Assembly: GCF_003034915.1 (NCBI RefSeq) | Contig: NZ_PZJX01000029.1 | Span: 124,001 to 188,000, forward strand | Origin: Mesorhizobium helmanticense | Lineage (GTDB): Bacteria; Pseudomonadota; Alphaproteobacteria; Rhizobiales; Rhizobiaceae | Reading direction: 5' to 3' | DNA: 64,000 nucleotides | Part shown: one piece after another, positions 34,859-43,155 of the stretch | Layout of the letters: every line of letters begins with the position of its first letter | Numbering within the stretch: position 1 is the first letter of the stretch | Translations under genes and position numbers: made by a program | Notes under the pieces: model-generated | Seen by the model: the letters and a program-made list of their open reading frames with translations, nothing else | What the model was told of the DNA's origin: nothing | Database searches by the model: none

Positions 34859-35242
34859 ATGTTCAGATTCCTTACGCCGAAGTCGATCAAGCCGCCTTTC
34901 GCCCGTTACAGCCACGGCGTCGAGGTGCCCGCGGGGAAGCGGCTGGTGCTGTGCTCAGGCCAGGTCGCCATCACAGTGGATGACCAAATCCCGGAGGATG
35001 CCGGCGCCCAGGCCGAACTCTGTTTCCAGAACATAGCAGCGATCCTCGGCGAGGCCGGGCTTGGACTTCAAGACATCGTGCGCATCAATGCCTATGTCAC
35101 CGACCGCGTCTTCCTCCGACCCTATATGGACGTTCGCGACCGGCTGTTTTCGAGCCCGGCGCCGGCCTCGACGCTTATGATCGTGTCCGGTTTCGCCCGG
35201 CCTGAATTCAAGGTCGAGATCGAGGTCATCGCGGCCGGGTGA
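34859..35242 (+). CDS. RidA family protein (enamine/imine deaminase)
   Basis: 127 residues with the YjgF/RidA pattern: LVLCSGQVAITVDDQIPEDAGAQAELCFQNI and a C-terminal RPEFKVEIEVIA, where the family's arginine sits. RidA proteins hydrolyse reactive enamines and imines, and rut-type members act in pyrimidine breakdown. AAAGAGGAG precedes the ATG. The gene is divergent from the importer operon and 56 nt before the creatininase-family gene. Confidence 0.88.
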   Translation: MFRFLTPKSIKPPFARYSHGVEVPAGKRLVLCSGQVAITVDDQIPEDAGAQAELCFQNIAAILGEAGLGLQDIVRINAYVTDRVFLRPYMDVRDRLFSSPAPASTLMIVSGFARPEFKVEIEVIAAG

Positions 35243-35298
35243 TCGACAGGCGATGCCCGCCGCGCTAGGTCTGGCCTGTTCATTGAAAGAGGCATGAC

Positions 35299-36102
35299 AT
35301 GACCGTTGCAAACAGACGCGTATGGTGGGGCGACTACCGGACCACCGAATACGCCACGATCGACCCGGAGGCGACGATCGCCATTCTGCCGGTGGCGGCG
35401 ATCGAGCAGCACGGCCCGCATCTGCCGGTTTCGACCGATACCTCGATCATGGGCGGCATGCTGGAAACGGTGATCGCGCGCCTGCCCGGCGATCTCGACA
35501 TCCGCATCCTGCCCGTCCAGGCGGTGGGCAAGTCGAATGAGCATCTGCATGCGCCAGGCACGCTCACTTTGCCGGCAACGACCCTTGTCGATGCCTGGAC
35601 CGAGCTTGGCCTGTCGGTCTCCCGCGCCGGCGTCAGGAAGCTGATCGTCGTCAACTCGCATGGCGGCAACGAGGAGATCATGGGCATCATCACCCGCGAA
35701 TTGCGCGTGCGCGCAAAGATGCTGGCGGTGAAGACGAGCTGGCAGCGCTTTGGCCGGCCAGCCGGCATGTACACCGAGCTCGAGGACCGTCACGGCATCC
35801 ATGGCGGCGACGTCGAGACCTCGCTGATGCTGTATTTCCGGCCGGATCTCGTCGACATGGGCAAGGCCGACAATTTCGCCAGCAATGTCGGCCGCGCCGA
35901 AAAGGAATTCTCGCTGCTGCGCCACACCGGGACGCATGCCTTTGCCTGGATTGCCACCGACCTCAACCCGAATGGCGTGGTCGGCGATGCCAGCATCGCG
36001 ACAGCCGAAAAAGGCCGGCTGACCGCCGAGCATCAGGCCGACGGGTTCATCAGTCTTTTGATGGATGTGCGCAAGGCAAAGCTCGCCGACTGGCTGGCGT
36101 AG
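35299..36102 (+). CDS. Creatininase-family amidohydrolase
   Basis: 267 residues. AAIEQHGPHLPVSTDT (34-49; E36, H38, D47), NSHGGN (119-124, H121) and GIHGGDVETSLML supply the two-metal site of the family. Members hydrolyse cyclic amides (creatinine to creatine) or act as formamide hydrolases such as ArfB; MftE also belongs. It follows ridA on the same strand, and the opposite operon encodes an importer and a deaminase-like enzyme, so a shared cyclic substrate is plausible. Confidence 0.88.
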   Translation: MTVANRRVWWGDYRTTEYATIDPEATIAILPVAAIEQHGPHLPVSTDTSIMGGMLETVIARLPGDLDIRILPVQAVGKSNEHLHAPGTLTLPATTLVDAWTELGLSVSRAGVRKLIVVNSHGGNEEIMGIITRELRVRAKMLAVKTSWQRFGRPAGMYTELEDRHGIHGGDVETSLMLYFRPDLVDMGKADNFASNVGRAEKEFSLLRHTGTHAFAWIATDLNPNGVVGDASIATAEKGRLTAEHQADGFISLLMDVRKAKLADWLA

Positions 36103-36120
36103 CGATCCCGCGAGCCGAAT

Positions 36121-36630
36121 TCAGCGGTCAATGTCCAGTGCAAAGGGCGTGCCTTCGAAGGCATCGGCGCCGCGCCCGATCGCCTGGATCGCTTCGATCA
36201 TCCGGCCGTCGCGCTCAAGCAGCGTGTCGGCGACCGCTACCAACCGTGGATTGGGCGTCGCCGTGGGCGACAGGGCGCGCAACGTGCGGGCCAATTCGGC
36301 CTCGCAACGCTTGGGCGCCAGTGCGGCCGCAATGATATAGGCCGAGGCGGTCGAACGGCTGATGCCGGCATAGCAATGAACCACCAGCGGCCTTGCACGA
36401 TCCCATCGGCGAGCGAAGTCGAGCAGGTTGCGGACGTGTTCTTCGCCCGGCATGGTCATGCCGTCCTGCGCCACGGCAATGTCATGCATGACGAGGTGGA
36501 GATGGTTTTCCCGGGTAATCGACGCCGGCCGGGCCATCAACGTACCGGCGGCCAGCAGCGACAGCAGCCGCTCGGCGCCGGTCTTCGTCACTGTTTCCTC
36601 GACCTTAGACAGCGAACAGACATGGATCAT
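36121..36630 (-). CDS. Tyrosine/dual-specificity phosphatase-like protein linked to cobalamin genes
   Basis: 169 residues. VVHCYAGISRSTASA (about 83-97) contains the PTP signature HCxxGxxRS with catalytic cysteine. The ATG at 36630 overlaps the stop of the upstream threonine-phosphate decarboxylase gene by 4 nt, so the two are coupled. A role in cobalamin assembly, for example removing a phosphate from an intermediate, is suggested only by position; a signalling phosphatase is equally possible. Confidence 0.82.
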   Translation of the reverse strand: MIHVCSLSKVEETVTKTGAERLLSLLAAGTLMARPASITRENHLHLVMHDIAVAQDGMTMPGEEHVRNLLDFARRWDRARPLVVHCYAGISRSTASAYIIAAALAPKRCEAELARTLRALSPTATPNPRLVAVADTLLERDGRMIEAIQAIGRGADAFEGTPFALDIDR

Positions 36631-37682
36631 GGCTTGATCTCCCTGGCGGCATCGTCGCGCCGCGAAGCCCAGTCCGCAAGAGCGGATTCGAGCCGCCGCC
36701 ATTCCTCATCGGAGCCCGGCAATCCGGCGCGCAGCACAAGCGGCCGATTAGGAAAATGCCGAAGCAAGACGCCGCGTTCGCCGAGCGCCGAAAACAGGCC
36801 GGCAGCGCCCGGCAGGCTGACATAGCGGAACAGCATGGTGCCGCCCGCGACAGGAACGCCGAAGCGGTCAAACAGCGCATCGAGCCGTGCGGCATCCTCG
36901 GCCAGCCGCCGCCGCATCTCCACCTGCCAATCCGTGTCGGCCAGCGCGCGGATGCCATATTCGAGCGCCGGGCCGGCGACCGCCCACGGCCCGAATTGCG
37001 CTTCCAGCCGCTCGACCGTCAGCGTATCGGCCAACGCAAAGCCAAGCCGCAGGCCGGCGAGACCAAAGAACTTGCCGAAGGAGCGCAGTACGACAATGCC
37101 GCCCTGCCCGACATCGCCGGCAAGGCTCTCGCCAAGCGGGCCGACATCCATGAACGCCTCGTCGACGACCAGCAACCCGCCCTTGGCGCGTAATTTCCCG
37201 GCAAGCCGAAGCAGGTCTTCGCGCTCGACGACACGCCCGTCCGGATTGTTGGGATTGACGACAATGGCAAGGTCGGCCGCGGCCAGCGCCTCGAAATCGT
37301 CGACCTCCGCCACCGCATGGCCGGCAATCGCCGCCGCTCGACTGTGTTCGGCATAGGTCGGGCCGAGCACCAGCGCCTTGCCGGGTCTTACCAGCGAAGC
37401 GACGCGCGGCAACAGAATCTGCGTCCCGGGCGCCGCCGCCACATGCGCCGCCGATGGTGCGCCATAGGCGCTCGCCGCGACATCGGCGAGTTCGCGCAGG
37501 CGCGCGGCCTCCGGCAACCGTGACAGGGCGGTGGCGGGCAGCTCGAAAAGCGGATAGGAGTGCGGATTGATACCGGTCGAGAGGTCGACAAAAGGCTGCG
37601 GCGCCTGGGGAAAGAGCGCCCTCGCCCGACCAAGGCTTCCGCCATGATCCACTGCTGCCACCGCTCCATCAAGAAGCTTCAT
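36627..37682 (-). CDS. cobC: Threonine-phosphate decarboxylase (PLP), cobalamin side-chain synthesis
   Basis: 351 residues, class I/II aminotransferase fold. LSTGINPHSYP (34-44), NPNNPDG (143-149) and SFGKFFGLAGLRLGFA (201-216, Schiff-base K204) are typical of CobD of Salmonella/CobC of Pseudomonas denitrificans. The product is (R)-1-amino-2-propanol phosphate, which the CbiB protein attaches to cobyric acid. Its start codon overlaps the start codon of cbiB on the opposite strand (37680-37683). Confidence 0.9.
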   Translation of the reverse strand: MKLLDGAVAAVDHGGSLGRARALFPQAPQPFVDLSTGINPHSYPLFELPATALSRLPEAARLRELADVAASAYGAPSAAHVAAAPGTQILLPRVASLVRPGKALVLGPTYAEHSRAAAIAGHAVAEVDDFEALAAADLAIVVNPNNPDGRVVEREDLLRLAGKLRAKGGLLVVDEAFMDVGPLGESLAGDVGQGGIVVLRSFGKFFGLAGLRLGFALADTLTVERLEAQFGPWAVAGPALEYGIRALADTDWQVEMRRRLAEDAARLDALFDRFGVPVAGGTMLFRYVSLPGAAGLFSALGERGVLLRHFPNRPLVLRAGLPGSDEEWRRLESALADWASRRDDAAREIKP

Positions 37683-38652
37683 GTCGTTCCTGATCGCCTT
37701 CCTGTCACTGGTTATTGAATTCGCGCTCGGTTATCCGGATTGGCTGTTCCGTCGCATCGGCCACCCCGTCACCTGGTTCGGCAGGCTGATATCCTTTCTG
37801 GATCGCCGGCTCAACCGCGATACTGATTCCGACGCGCTGCGTCGCCGGCGCGGTATTCATGCGCTGTTGGTCATCGTGCTGGTGCCGGCGATCATCGCTT
37901 TGGTGCTGGAAATCCTGCTGTGGCAGATCCTTCCTTCCGGTCTGCTCATCGTGGCAATTCTCGCGACCTCGCTCTTGTCGCAGAAGAGCCTGGCCGAGCA
38001 TGTCGAGGGCGTGGCCGACGCACTCGACAATGGCGGGCTGGCCGTCGGTCGTGTCGCGGTCTCGCACATCGTCGGCCGCGATCCCGAAACGCTCGACAGG
38101 GCCGGCGTCTGCCGCGCCGCGATCGAAAGCCTGGCCGAGAATTTTTCCGACGGCATTGTCGCGCCCGCCTTCTGGATCGGTGTCGGCGGGCTCCCCGGCG
38201 GCGTTGCCTACAAGGCCGCCAACACCGCCGATTCGATGATCGGCCACCGCACGCCGCGCCATGAAGCCTTCGGCTCGGCAGCGGCCCGTTTCGACGATCT
38301 GATCAACCTGCCAGCGTCGCGGCTGACGGCGCTGCTGATCGTGTTGGCGGCTTTTTTCGTCAGCGGCGCCAATGCGAAAAACGCCTGGCGCACCGTGCGG
38401 CGCGACGCGAAGAAACATCGCTCGCCCAATGCCGGTTGGCCGGAAGCCGCGATGGCCGGCGCCCTTGGTCTCGCCCTTGCCGGTCCGCGCAGTTATGGTG
38501 GTGTCATGGTCGAGGATGCCTTCATGGGCGACGGCGGCCGGCGCGATGCCGAGAGCGCCGACATCAGACAGGCGCTGAAACTCTACCGGACGGCCGACTT
38601 TCTGCTGATCGCGCTGTTTGGCATCGTCGCGGCGATCGTCCTCGTTTCGTGA
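37681..38652 (+). CDS. cbiB: Adenosylcobinamide-phosphate synthase
   Basis: 323-residue membrane protein (CbiB/CobD family). N-terminal hydrophobic EFALGYPDWLFRRIGHPVTWFG, ESLAENFSDGIVAPAFW (about 143-159) and YKAANTADSMIGH (about 178-190) are the family's conserved blocks. It joins the aminopropanol arm to cobyric acid at the inner membrane. No intergenic space exists between its ATG and that of cobC, so its promoter must lie inside cobC or be shared. It converges with cobO. Confidence 0.94.
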   Translation: MSFLIAFLSLVIEFALGYPDWLFRRIGHPVTWFGRLISFLDRRLNRDTDSDALRRRRGIHALLVIVLVPAIIALVLEILLWQILPSGLLIVAILATSLLSQKSLAEHVEGVADALDNGGLAVGRVAVSHIVGRDPETLDRAGVCRAAIESLAENFSDGIVAPAFWIGVGGLPGGVAYKAANTADSMIGHRTPRHEAFGSAAARFDDLINLPASRLTALLIVLAAFFVSGANAKNAWRTVRRDAKKHRSPNAGWPEAAMAGALGLALAGPRSYGGVMVEDAFMGDGGRRDAESADIRQALKLYRTADFLLIALFGIVAAIVLVS

Positions 38653-38674
38653 CCACGACAAGGATCAGGCGCGC

Positions 38675-39304
38675 TCAGAACTCTATCCCTTGCTGCGCCT
38701 TCACGCCGGCCGAGAAATGGTGCTTGGTCACGCCCATCTCAGTCACCAGATCGGCCGCCTCGACCAGCGCCGGCTTGGCGTTGCGGCCGGTGATCACGAC
38801 ATGCAGGCCTTCGCGCCGGCCCTTCAGTGCCGCCACGACCTTGTCCAGATCGAGATAATCGTAGCGTAGTGCAATGTTCAATTCGTCAAGCACCACAAGG
38901 CTGATCGAAGGATCGGCCATCAGTTCGAGCGCCTTGGCCCAGGCGGCTTCGGCCGCCGCGATGTCGCGCTTCAGATCCTGCGTCTCCCAGGTAAAACCCT
39001 CGCCCATCGTGTGCCATACGACCCGGTCGCCGAAGGCGGCAAAAGCGTCCTTCTCGCCGGTGTGCCATTTGCCTTTGATGAACTGGACGACGCCGACGCG
39101 CTTGCCATAGCCGAGCATGCGCAGCGCCAGCCCGAAGGCGGCGGTGCTCTTGCCTTTGCCCGGTCCGGTGTTGACGATCAGCAGGCCCTTCTCGATCGTC
39201 TTTGCCGCCACCTCGGCATCCTGCACCGCCTTGCGCTTGGCCATCTTGGCGCGGTGGCGTTCCTCGTCCCGATCTTTGATGGTCTTGCCGTCGATATCGG
39301 TCAT
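38675..39304 (-). CDS. cobO: Cob(I)yrinic acid a,c-diamide adenosyltransferase
   Basis: 209 residues of the CobA/CobO type. P-loop TGPGKGKSTAAFG (46-58), VLDELNIALRYDYLD and VITGRNA are typical. It puts the adenosyl group on the cobalt of corrinoids. Last gene of the riboswitch-led operon, 1 nt after the cobP stop. Confidence 0.95.
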   Translation of the reverse strand: MTDIDGKTIKDRDEERHRAKMAKRKAVQDAEVAAKTIEKGLLIVNTGPGKGKSTAAFGLALRMLGYGKRVGVVQFIKGKWHTGEKDAFAAFGDRVVWHTMGEGFTWETQDLKRDIAAAEAAWAKALELMADPSISLVVLDELNIALRYDYLDLDKVVAALKGRREGLHVVITGRNAKPALVEAADLVTEMGVTKHHFSAGVKAQQGIEF

Positions 39305-39305
39305 C

Positions 39306-39821
39306 TCACTTCACCTTGAGCGGCAGGCCCGCCACCATCAAAAGCACCGTATCGGCGACTGCGGCGACCTGCTGGTTAAGCCGGCCGGCGGCGTCGCGAA
39401 AGCGCCTTGCCAGCGCATTGTCGGGCACGATGCCCTGGCCGACTTCGTTGGAAACCACGAACCACGGCCCGCGCGGCCGCGACAGCACATCGACCAGCCG
39501 CCGACATTCGGTCTCAAGATCATGTTCGGCCAGCATATGATTGGTCAGCCAGAGCGTCAGGCAATCGATCAGGACTGGCCGACCGTCAGGCAATACGGCC
39601 AGCGCGCCGGCAAGATCGAGCGGCGCATCCACGGTCATCCAGCCTTCACCACGCCGCGAGCGATGCAGCGCGATGCGTTCGCGCATCTCGTCGTCATAGG
39701 CTTGCGCCGTCGCGATATAGGTCCACGGCCCCTGGCAGGCTGTCACCAAGGTTTCGGCGTGCGCGCTCTTGCCGGAGCGCGCGCCCCCGATGATGAAGGT
39801 CAATCCTTTGCGATCAGGCAA
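39306..39821 (-). CDS. cobP: Adenosylcobinamide kinase/adenosylcobinamide-phosphate guanylyltransferase
   Basis: 171 residues. P-loop GGARSGKS (12-19), the histidine H53 that carries GMP in this family (ALHRSRRGEGW), and VSNEVGQGIVPDNALARRFRD are all present. It phosphorylates and guanylylates adenosylcobinamide on the way to B12. Overlaps the end of cbtA by 8 nt. Confidence 0.95.
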   Translation of the reverse strand: MPDRKGLTFIIGGARSGKSAHAETLVTACQGPWTYIATAQAYDDEMRERIALHRSRRGEGWMTVDAPLDLAGALAVLPDGRPVLIDCLTLWLTNHMLAEHDLETECRRLVDVLSRPRGPWFVVSNEVGQGIVPDNALARRFRDAAGRLNQQVAAVADTVLLMVAGLPLKVK

Positions 39822-40593
39822 AGCTGTCGCGCAGGCTGGTCGCCGTGCCGGTAAAGCGTCCGCGCACCACGCCGACGACGGCGCCGAGCACCAGCCAGAA
39901 CACCAGATTGGTGAGCGTCACCGCCACCACGAACTGATGGTGCAGGCCTTCCGGGATCGGCGTCTCGAAACTGTCGGGCTGCGGCGCGCCGACAATATGC
40001 GGCGCCACGATCAACGCCACGGCCAGGATCGCCAGCGGCAGCGATTTGCGGAAGGCAAGCAGGCCGAGACCCGCGGCGGTTGCCACCGCCGTTGCCGTCC
40101 ACCAGATCTGGCGTTGGGCAAGGTCGGCCGCCGGCATTGCGGGCAGTTCCGGCGGCAGGCCAAGGCCCGGCGCCAGTGTGAACACGGCAAAGCCGGCCAG
40201 GCCCCAGAACACGCCCTGTCGCCAATTGCCGATGCCGCCGGCGAATTCCGAAACCGCGACCAGGATCAGCGCGAAGCCGATGCCGGTAACGACATTGGCA
40301 ACCACGTTGAAGGCGAAGCGCTCGAAGCCGTCAGCCGGTGCCCAGCCTTCGTCTTCCGCTGGTGCAGCCGCCTCGGCCGGCGCCGGTACGGCACTGCTCA
40401 TGGCATTGGTGTCGGTGGCGTTGGCGGCTGGTGCAGCGGCATGCCCATGCTGGTGGCCGCCACCGGCCTGTTCGTAGACTTCCGCCTTGAGGATCAGCGG
40501 CACGGTGGCATAGGCCTGCATGCAGGCGAGAACGACGCCGGCCACGAGCCCTGCGATCGCCGCGATGAACACGACGTTGCGAAACAGTGTCAT
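39814..40593 (-). CDS. cbtA: CbtA family cobalt transporter subunit
   Basis: 259 residues, about six hydrophobic segments. The periplasmic loop after helix 1 has a histidine-rich GGGHQHGHAAAP (44-55), typical of metal uptake proteins of this family. CbtA and CbtB are predicted cobalt importers regulated by B12 riboswitches. It lies 15 nt after cbtB. Confidence 0.9.
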   Translation of the reverse strand: MTLFRNVVFIAAIAGLVAGVVLACMQAYATVPLILKAEVYEQAGGGHQHGHAAAPAANATDTNAMSSAVPAPAEAAAPAEDEGWAPADGFERFAFNVVANVVTGIGFALILVAVSEFAGGIGNWRQGVFWGLAGFAVFTLAPGLGLPPELPAMPAADLAQRQIWWTATAVATAAGLGLLAFRKSLPLAILAVALIVAPHIVGAPQPDSFETPIPEGLHHQFVVAVTLTNLVFWLVLGAVVGVVRGRFTGTATSLRDSFA

Positions 40594-40608
40594 GATGTCA
40601 GCCCCTCG

Positions 40609-40788
40609 TCAGTGGCAGGGAAACGCCATGGAATGGCGATAGTCGTGGGCGGCATTGTGGACCGCCTCGATATGCGAGAAGCCGACAAAGCCCATGACGA
40701 AAATGCCGAGCAGCGCGGCAAGCGCGAGCTGCATGAAGCGCGACTGCGAGGAGACGGAAGCGCCGAGAGAGACGGAAGCGGTATTCAT
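40609..40788 (-). CDS. cbtB: CbtB family cobalt transporter subunit (59 aa)
   Basis: 59 residues from the ATG at 40788, with AAAGGACAAG just upstream. One hydrophobic helix (about residues 19-38) is followed by a histidine-rich tail (HNAAHDYRHSMAFPCH) with metal-ligand character, the hallmark of CbtB. It is the first gene after the cobalamin riboswitch and directly precedes cbtA. Small size makes it easy to overlook. Confidence 0.92.
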   Translation of the reverse strand: MNTASVSLGASVSSQSRFMQLALAALLGIFVMGFVGFSHIEAVHNAAHDYRHSMAFPCH

Positions 40789-40827
40789 ATCTTGTCCTTT
40801 CGCCCTCCACCCGAGGGCATCGAAGTC

Positions 40828-41004
40828 AGTTCCCTGTCGCCGGCAGGTCTCCTGGCTCGCGGATCAGCGCCCTTCCCCACCTTCCCGAAGAAAAATCTTC
40901 AGTGGCATATGGAGAGGACTACCGCACACAGTTGCGGGGGCAGCCACGGCATTGGGCAAGAAAATTCACCCTCACCGCATTCCCTCTTGGTCCCTAGTGG
41001 AACC
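40828..41004 (-). promoter_or_regulatory. Cobalamin (B12) riboswitch
   Basis: Read on the minus strand, the leader shows the AdoCbl riboswitch core: GGTGAGGG, GCCGTGGCTGCCCCCGCAACTGT, GCCACTG (40900-40906) and the B12 box GCCAGGAGACCTGCC (40842-40856). The closing helix P1 pairs ggttcc (40999-41004) with ggaact (40828-40833). A small hairpin (gccctc/gagggc, about 40801-40818) lies between it and the cbtB ribosome site and may be the expression platform that hides the RBS when B12 is bound. Confidence 0.96.
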
Positions 41005-41087
41005 GACGACGCTGTGACTATAGGCAGAATCGTCGCGCCCGGCAAACCAAATTCCGCCCGTTACCAGCGTGAATGCGCCACGCGGTT

Positions 41088-41780
41088 TCAAGGCTTCGAC
41101 GCAGCGATCCGCCCGGCAACCAGCCGCTGCAGCCGCCACAGATGGCGATCGTGAATGCCGCGCTCTTCCAGGTTTTTCACCGTATTGTAGAGGTAGTCGG
41201 CGCCCGATCCCCAGTGCCCGCAGGATGTGGCGAGCTTTTCGACCACCTCTTCTTCCGCGAGCGGTCCGGCATAGGTCGTTCCCTTGCGATTGATGACGAA
41301 GGCCAGCGCCTTGACCGGCCCGCTGTCGCTTGCCAGCGAGAGCAGGCGCGGATGGTAGCTCGTCGGCTTCAGCGTCACCTCGCGCCGAAAAAGCTTGTCG
41401 AGCTGCGCGCGGCGATCGCCATCGCTCAGCCGAAAGGCAACACCCTTGCATTGTCCGCCACGGTCGAGAGCCATCATCAGGCCGGGGTTGTCCTTGGTGC
41501 CACGCCAGCGCGTCATGCGCATGCAGAACGACCGATGCCAACCGCGCGCCACCGCGACCCGTTCCTCGATATGGTCGATTTCAGGCTTCCAGATCAGCGA
41601 GCCATAACCGAACAGCCACAGCGGTTCGCTTCCAGGCAGCTCCGCCTCGAACGCGTCCAGCATCGCATTATAGTCGCTGTCGTCGAGATGCATTGCGTCC
41701 GGGTCGGGTCCGCTATCCTCGACGGTGCGAAAACAGCGCGCCACCAGTTCTGGCGTCAGTGACATCTGTCGTGCGGTCAT
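41088..41780 (-). CDS. Gamma-glutamylcyclotransferase (ChaC type)
   Basis: 230 residues. LWLFGYGSLIWKPE (about 54-67) is the YGSL substrate-binding motif of the family, and GPLAEEEVVEKLATSCG lies near the C-terminal conserved block. ChaC enzymes cleave glutathione to 5-oxoproline and Cys-Gly. M6 (41765) is an alternative start. The gene reads away from the B12 riboswitch gene set and is divergent from the Rieske oxygenase. Confidence 0.9.
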   Translation of the reverse strand: MTARQMSLTPELVARCFRTVEDSGPDPDAMHLDDSDYNAMLDAFEAELPGSEPLWLFGYGSLIWKPEIDHIEERVAVARGWHRSFCMRMTRWRGTKDNPGLMMALDRGGQCKGVAFRLSDGDRRAQLDKLFRREVTLKPTSYHPRLLSLASDSGPVKALAFVINRKGTTYAGPLAEEEVVEKLATSCGHWGSGADYLYNTVKNLEERGIHDRHLWRLQRLVAGRIAASKP

Positions 41781-41898
41781 GTCCCAATCCTATTGCTCCC
41801 GGCATGATTAGGCACCGCGACCGAAGCCGGCAATGCCGTCGCCCCAATTGACAAACGATTTGCCGGGGTGTCGGCTGGCGCATCACAGGAGGCCGGTC

Positions 41899-43080
41899 AT
41901 GCAACCCAATCCGAGCGAGCGCGATCCCTATAATGGCCTGACCCGGGCCGAGCCGACGCTGCCGTCATCAGCCTATTGGGATGCCGAGGCCTATCAGCGC
42001 GACCTCGACGCCATCTGGTACAAAAGCTGGCTCTTGGTCTGCCGCGAGGCCGATCTTGCCCAGCCGCTGGCTTTCAGGACATTCAGGGTCGGCACGCAGG
42101 AGATCGTCGTGCTGCGCGACGAGACCGGCGCGTTGCGCGCCTTCCATAACACCTGCCGGCATCGCGGCTCGCAGCTCTGCCAGGAGAGCGAGGGCCGGCT
42201 GAAGGCACGGCTCATCACCTGTCCCTATCACGCCTGGTCCTATTCGCTGCGCGGCGATCTCGTGCGCGTGCCGTCGAAGTCTCTGCCGGAAGGTTTCGAC
42301 AAGGCCGAGCACCCACTCTACCGCGTGGCGCTGTCGGTGTGGCGCGGCTTTGTCTTCGTCAATCTCGCCGAGGATGCCGGCGGCTCGGCCGAAGCCGCCT
42401 TCGATCCCGCATCCGGCAATCTCGGCAACTGGCCGCTGGAAACACTGGTGTCGGGCCATGTGCTGCGCAAGGTGATGAACTGCAACTGGAAGATCTTCTG
42501 GGAGAACTTCAACGAATGCCTGCACTGCCCGGGCGTGCACAAGGATCTGTCGCGGCTGGTGCCGATCTACGGCCGCGGCCTGATGGGGCGGCATGACGAT
42601 CCCGAATGGGCCCGTCATGCCGACAATGACGCGCCGGAGTTTTCCGGTGGCCTCAGGGCTGGAGCCGAAACCTGGTCGCGCGACGGTCATGTCCATGGCC
42701 CGGTCTTTGCCGATCTGACCCCGGCAGAGCGCGCCGCCGGCCAGACCTACGCCACCAGCCTGCCATCGATGTTCATCGTGGGCCATGTCGACTATGTCAG
42801 GACAGTCCGGCTGGTGCCGCTCGGTCCCGAACAGACCGAACTCACCGCCGAATGGCTTTTTTCGGCCGAAGCGCTCGAAGCACCATCCACCGATATCGAC
42901 AATATCGTCGCTTTCGGCAGGCAAGTGCTGGAGGAAGACGCGGCGATATGCGAGGTCAACCAGAAAGGCCTGCGCTCGATGCGCCACAATACCGGCGTCC
43001 TGATGCCCGAGGAATACGATTTGCATCGCTTCCACAACTGGGTGCGCGACCGGCACGCGCGACCATCACCAAAACCCTGA
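41899..43080 (+). CDS. Rieske-type aromatic-ring-hydroxylating/demethylating oxygenase, alpha subunit
   Basis: 393 residues. Rieske [2Fe-2S] ligands C86/H88 (TCRHRG) and C108/H111 (CPYHAW); mononuclear iron region NFNECLHCPGVH with H209 and H214. The overall form matches single-component Rieske N-demethylating oxygenases such as glycine-betaine monooxygenase GbcA and stachydrine or carnitine oxygenases. No ferredoxin reductase gene is next to it. AGGAGG precedes the ATG at 41899. Substrate is open; methylamines are plausible given the rest of the window. Confidence 0.88.
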   Translation: MQPNPSERDPYNGLTRAEPTLPSSAYWDAEAYQRDLDAIWYKSWLLVCREADLAQPLAFRTFRVGTQEIVVLRDETGALRAFHNTCRHRGSQLCQESEGRLKARLITCPYHAWSYSLRGDLVRVPSKSLPEGFDKAEHPLYRVALSVWRGFVFVNLAEDAGGSAEAAFDPASGNLGNWPLETLVSGHVLRKVMNCNWKIFWENFNECLHCPGVHKDLSRLVPIYGRGLMGRHDDPEWARHADNDAPEFSGGLRAGAETWSRDGHVHGPVFADLTPAERAAGQTYATSLPSMFIVGHVDYVRTVRLVPLGPEQTELTAEWLFSAEALEAPSTDIDNIVAFGRQVLEEDAAICEVNQKGLRSMRHNTGVLMPEEYDLHRFHNWVRDRHARPSPKP

Positions 43081-43155
43081 GGCTCCGTCAGCCCCATTAC
43101 TAATGAAATTACGAAGCCGGAGATAGCGACTATCAATTATATAAAAAAATACAAT

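Noticed and set aside
41968..43056. A 362-codon minus-strand frame opposite the Rieske oxygenase
   Set aside because: The + strand frame has all iron ligands and a good ribosome site; the minus frame has none.
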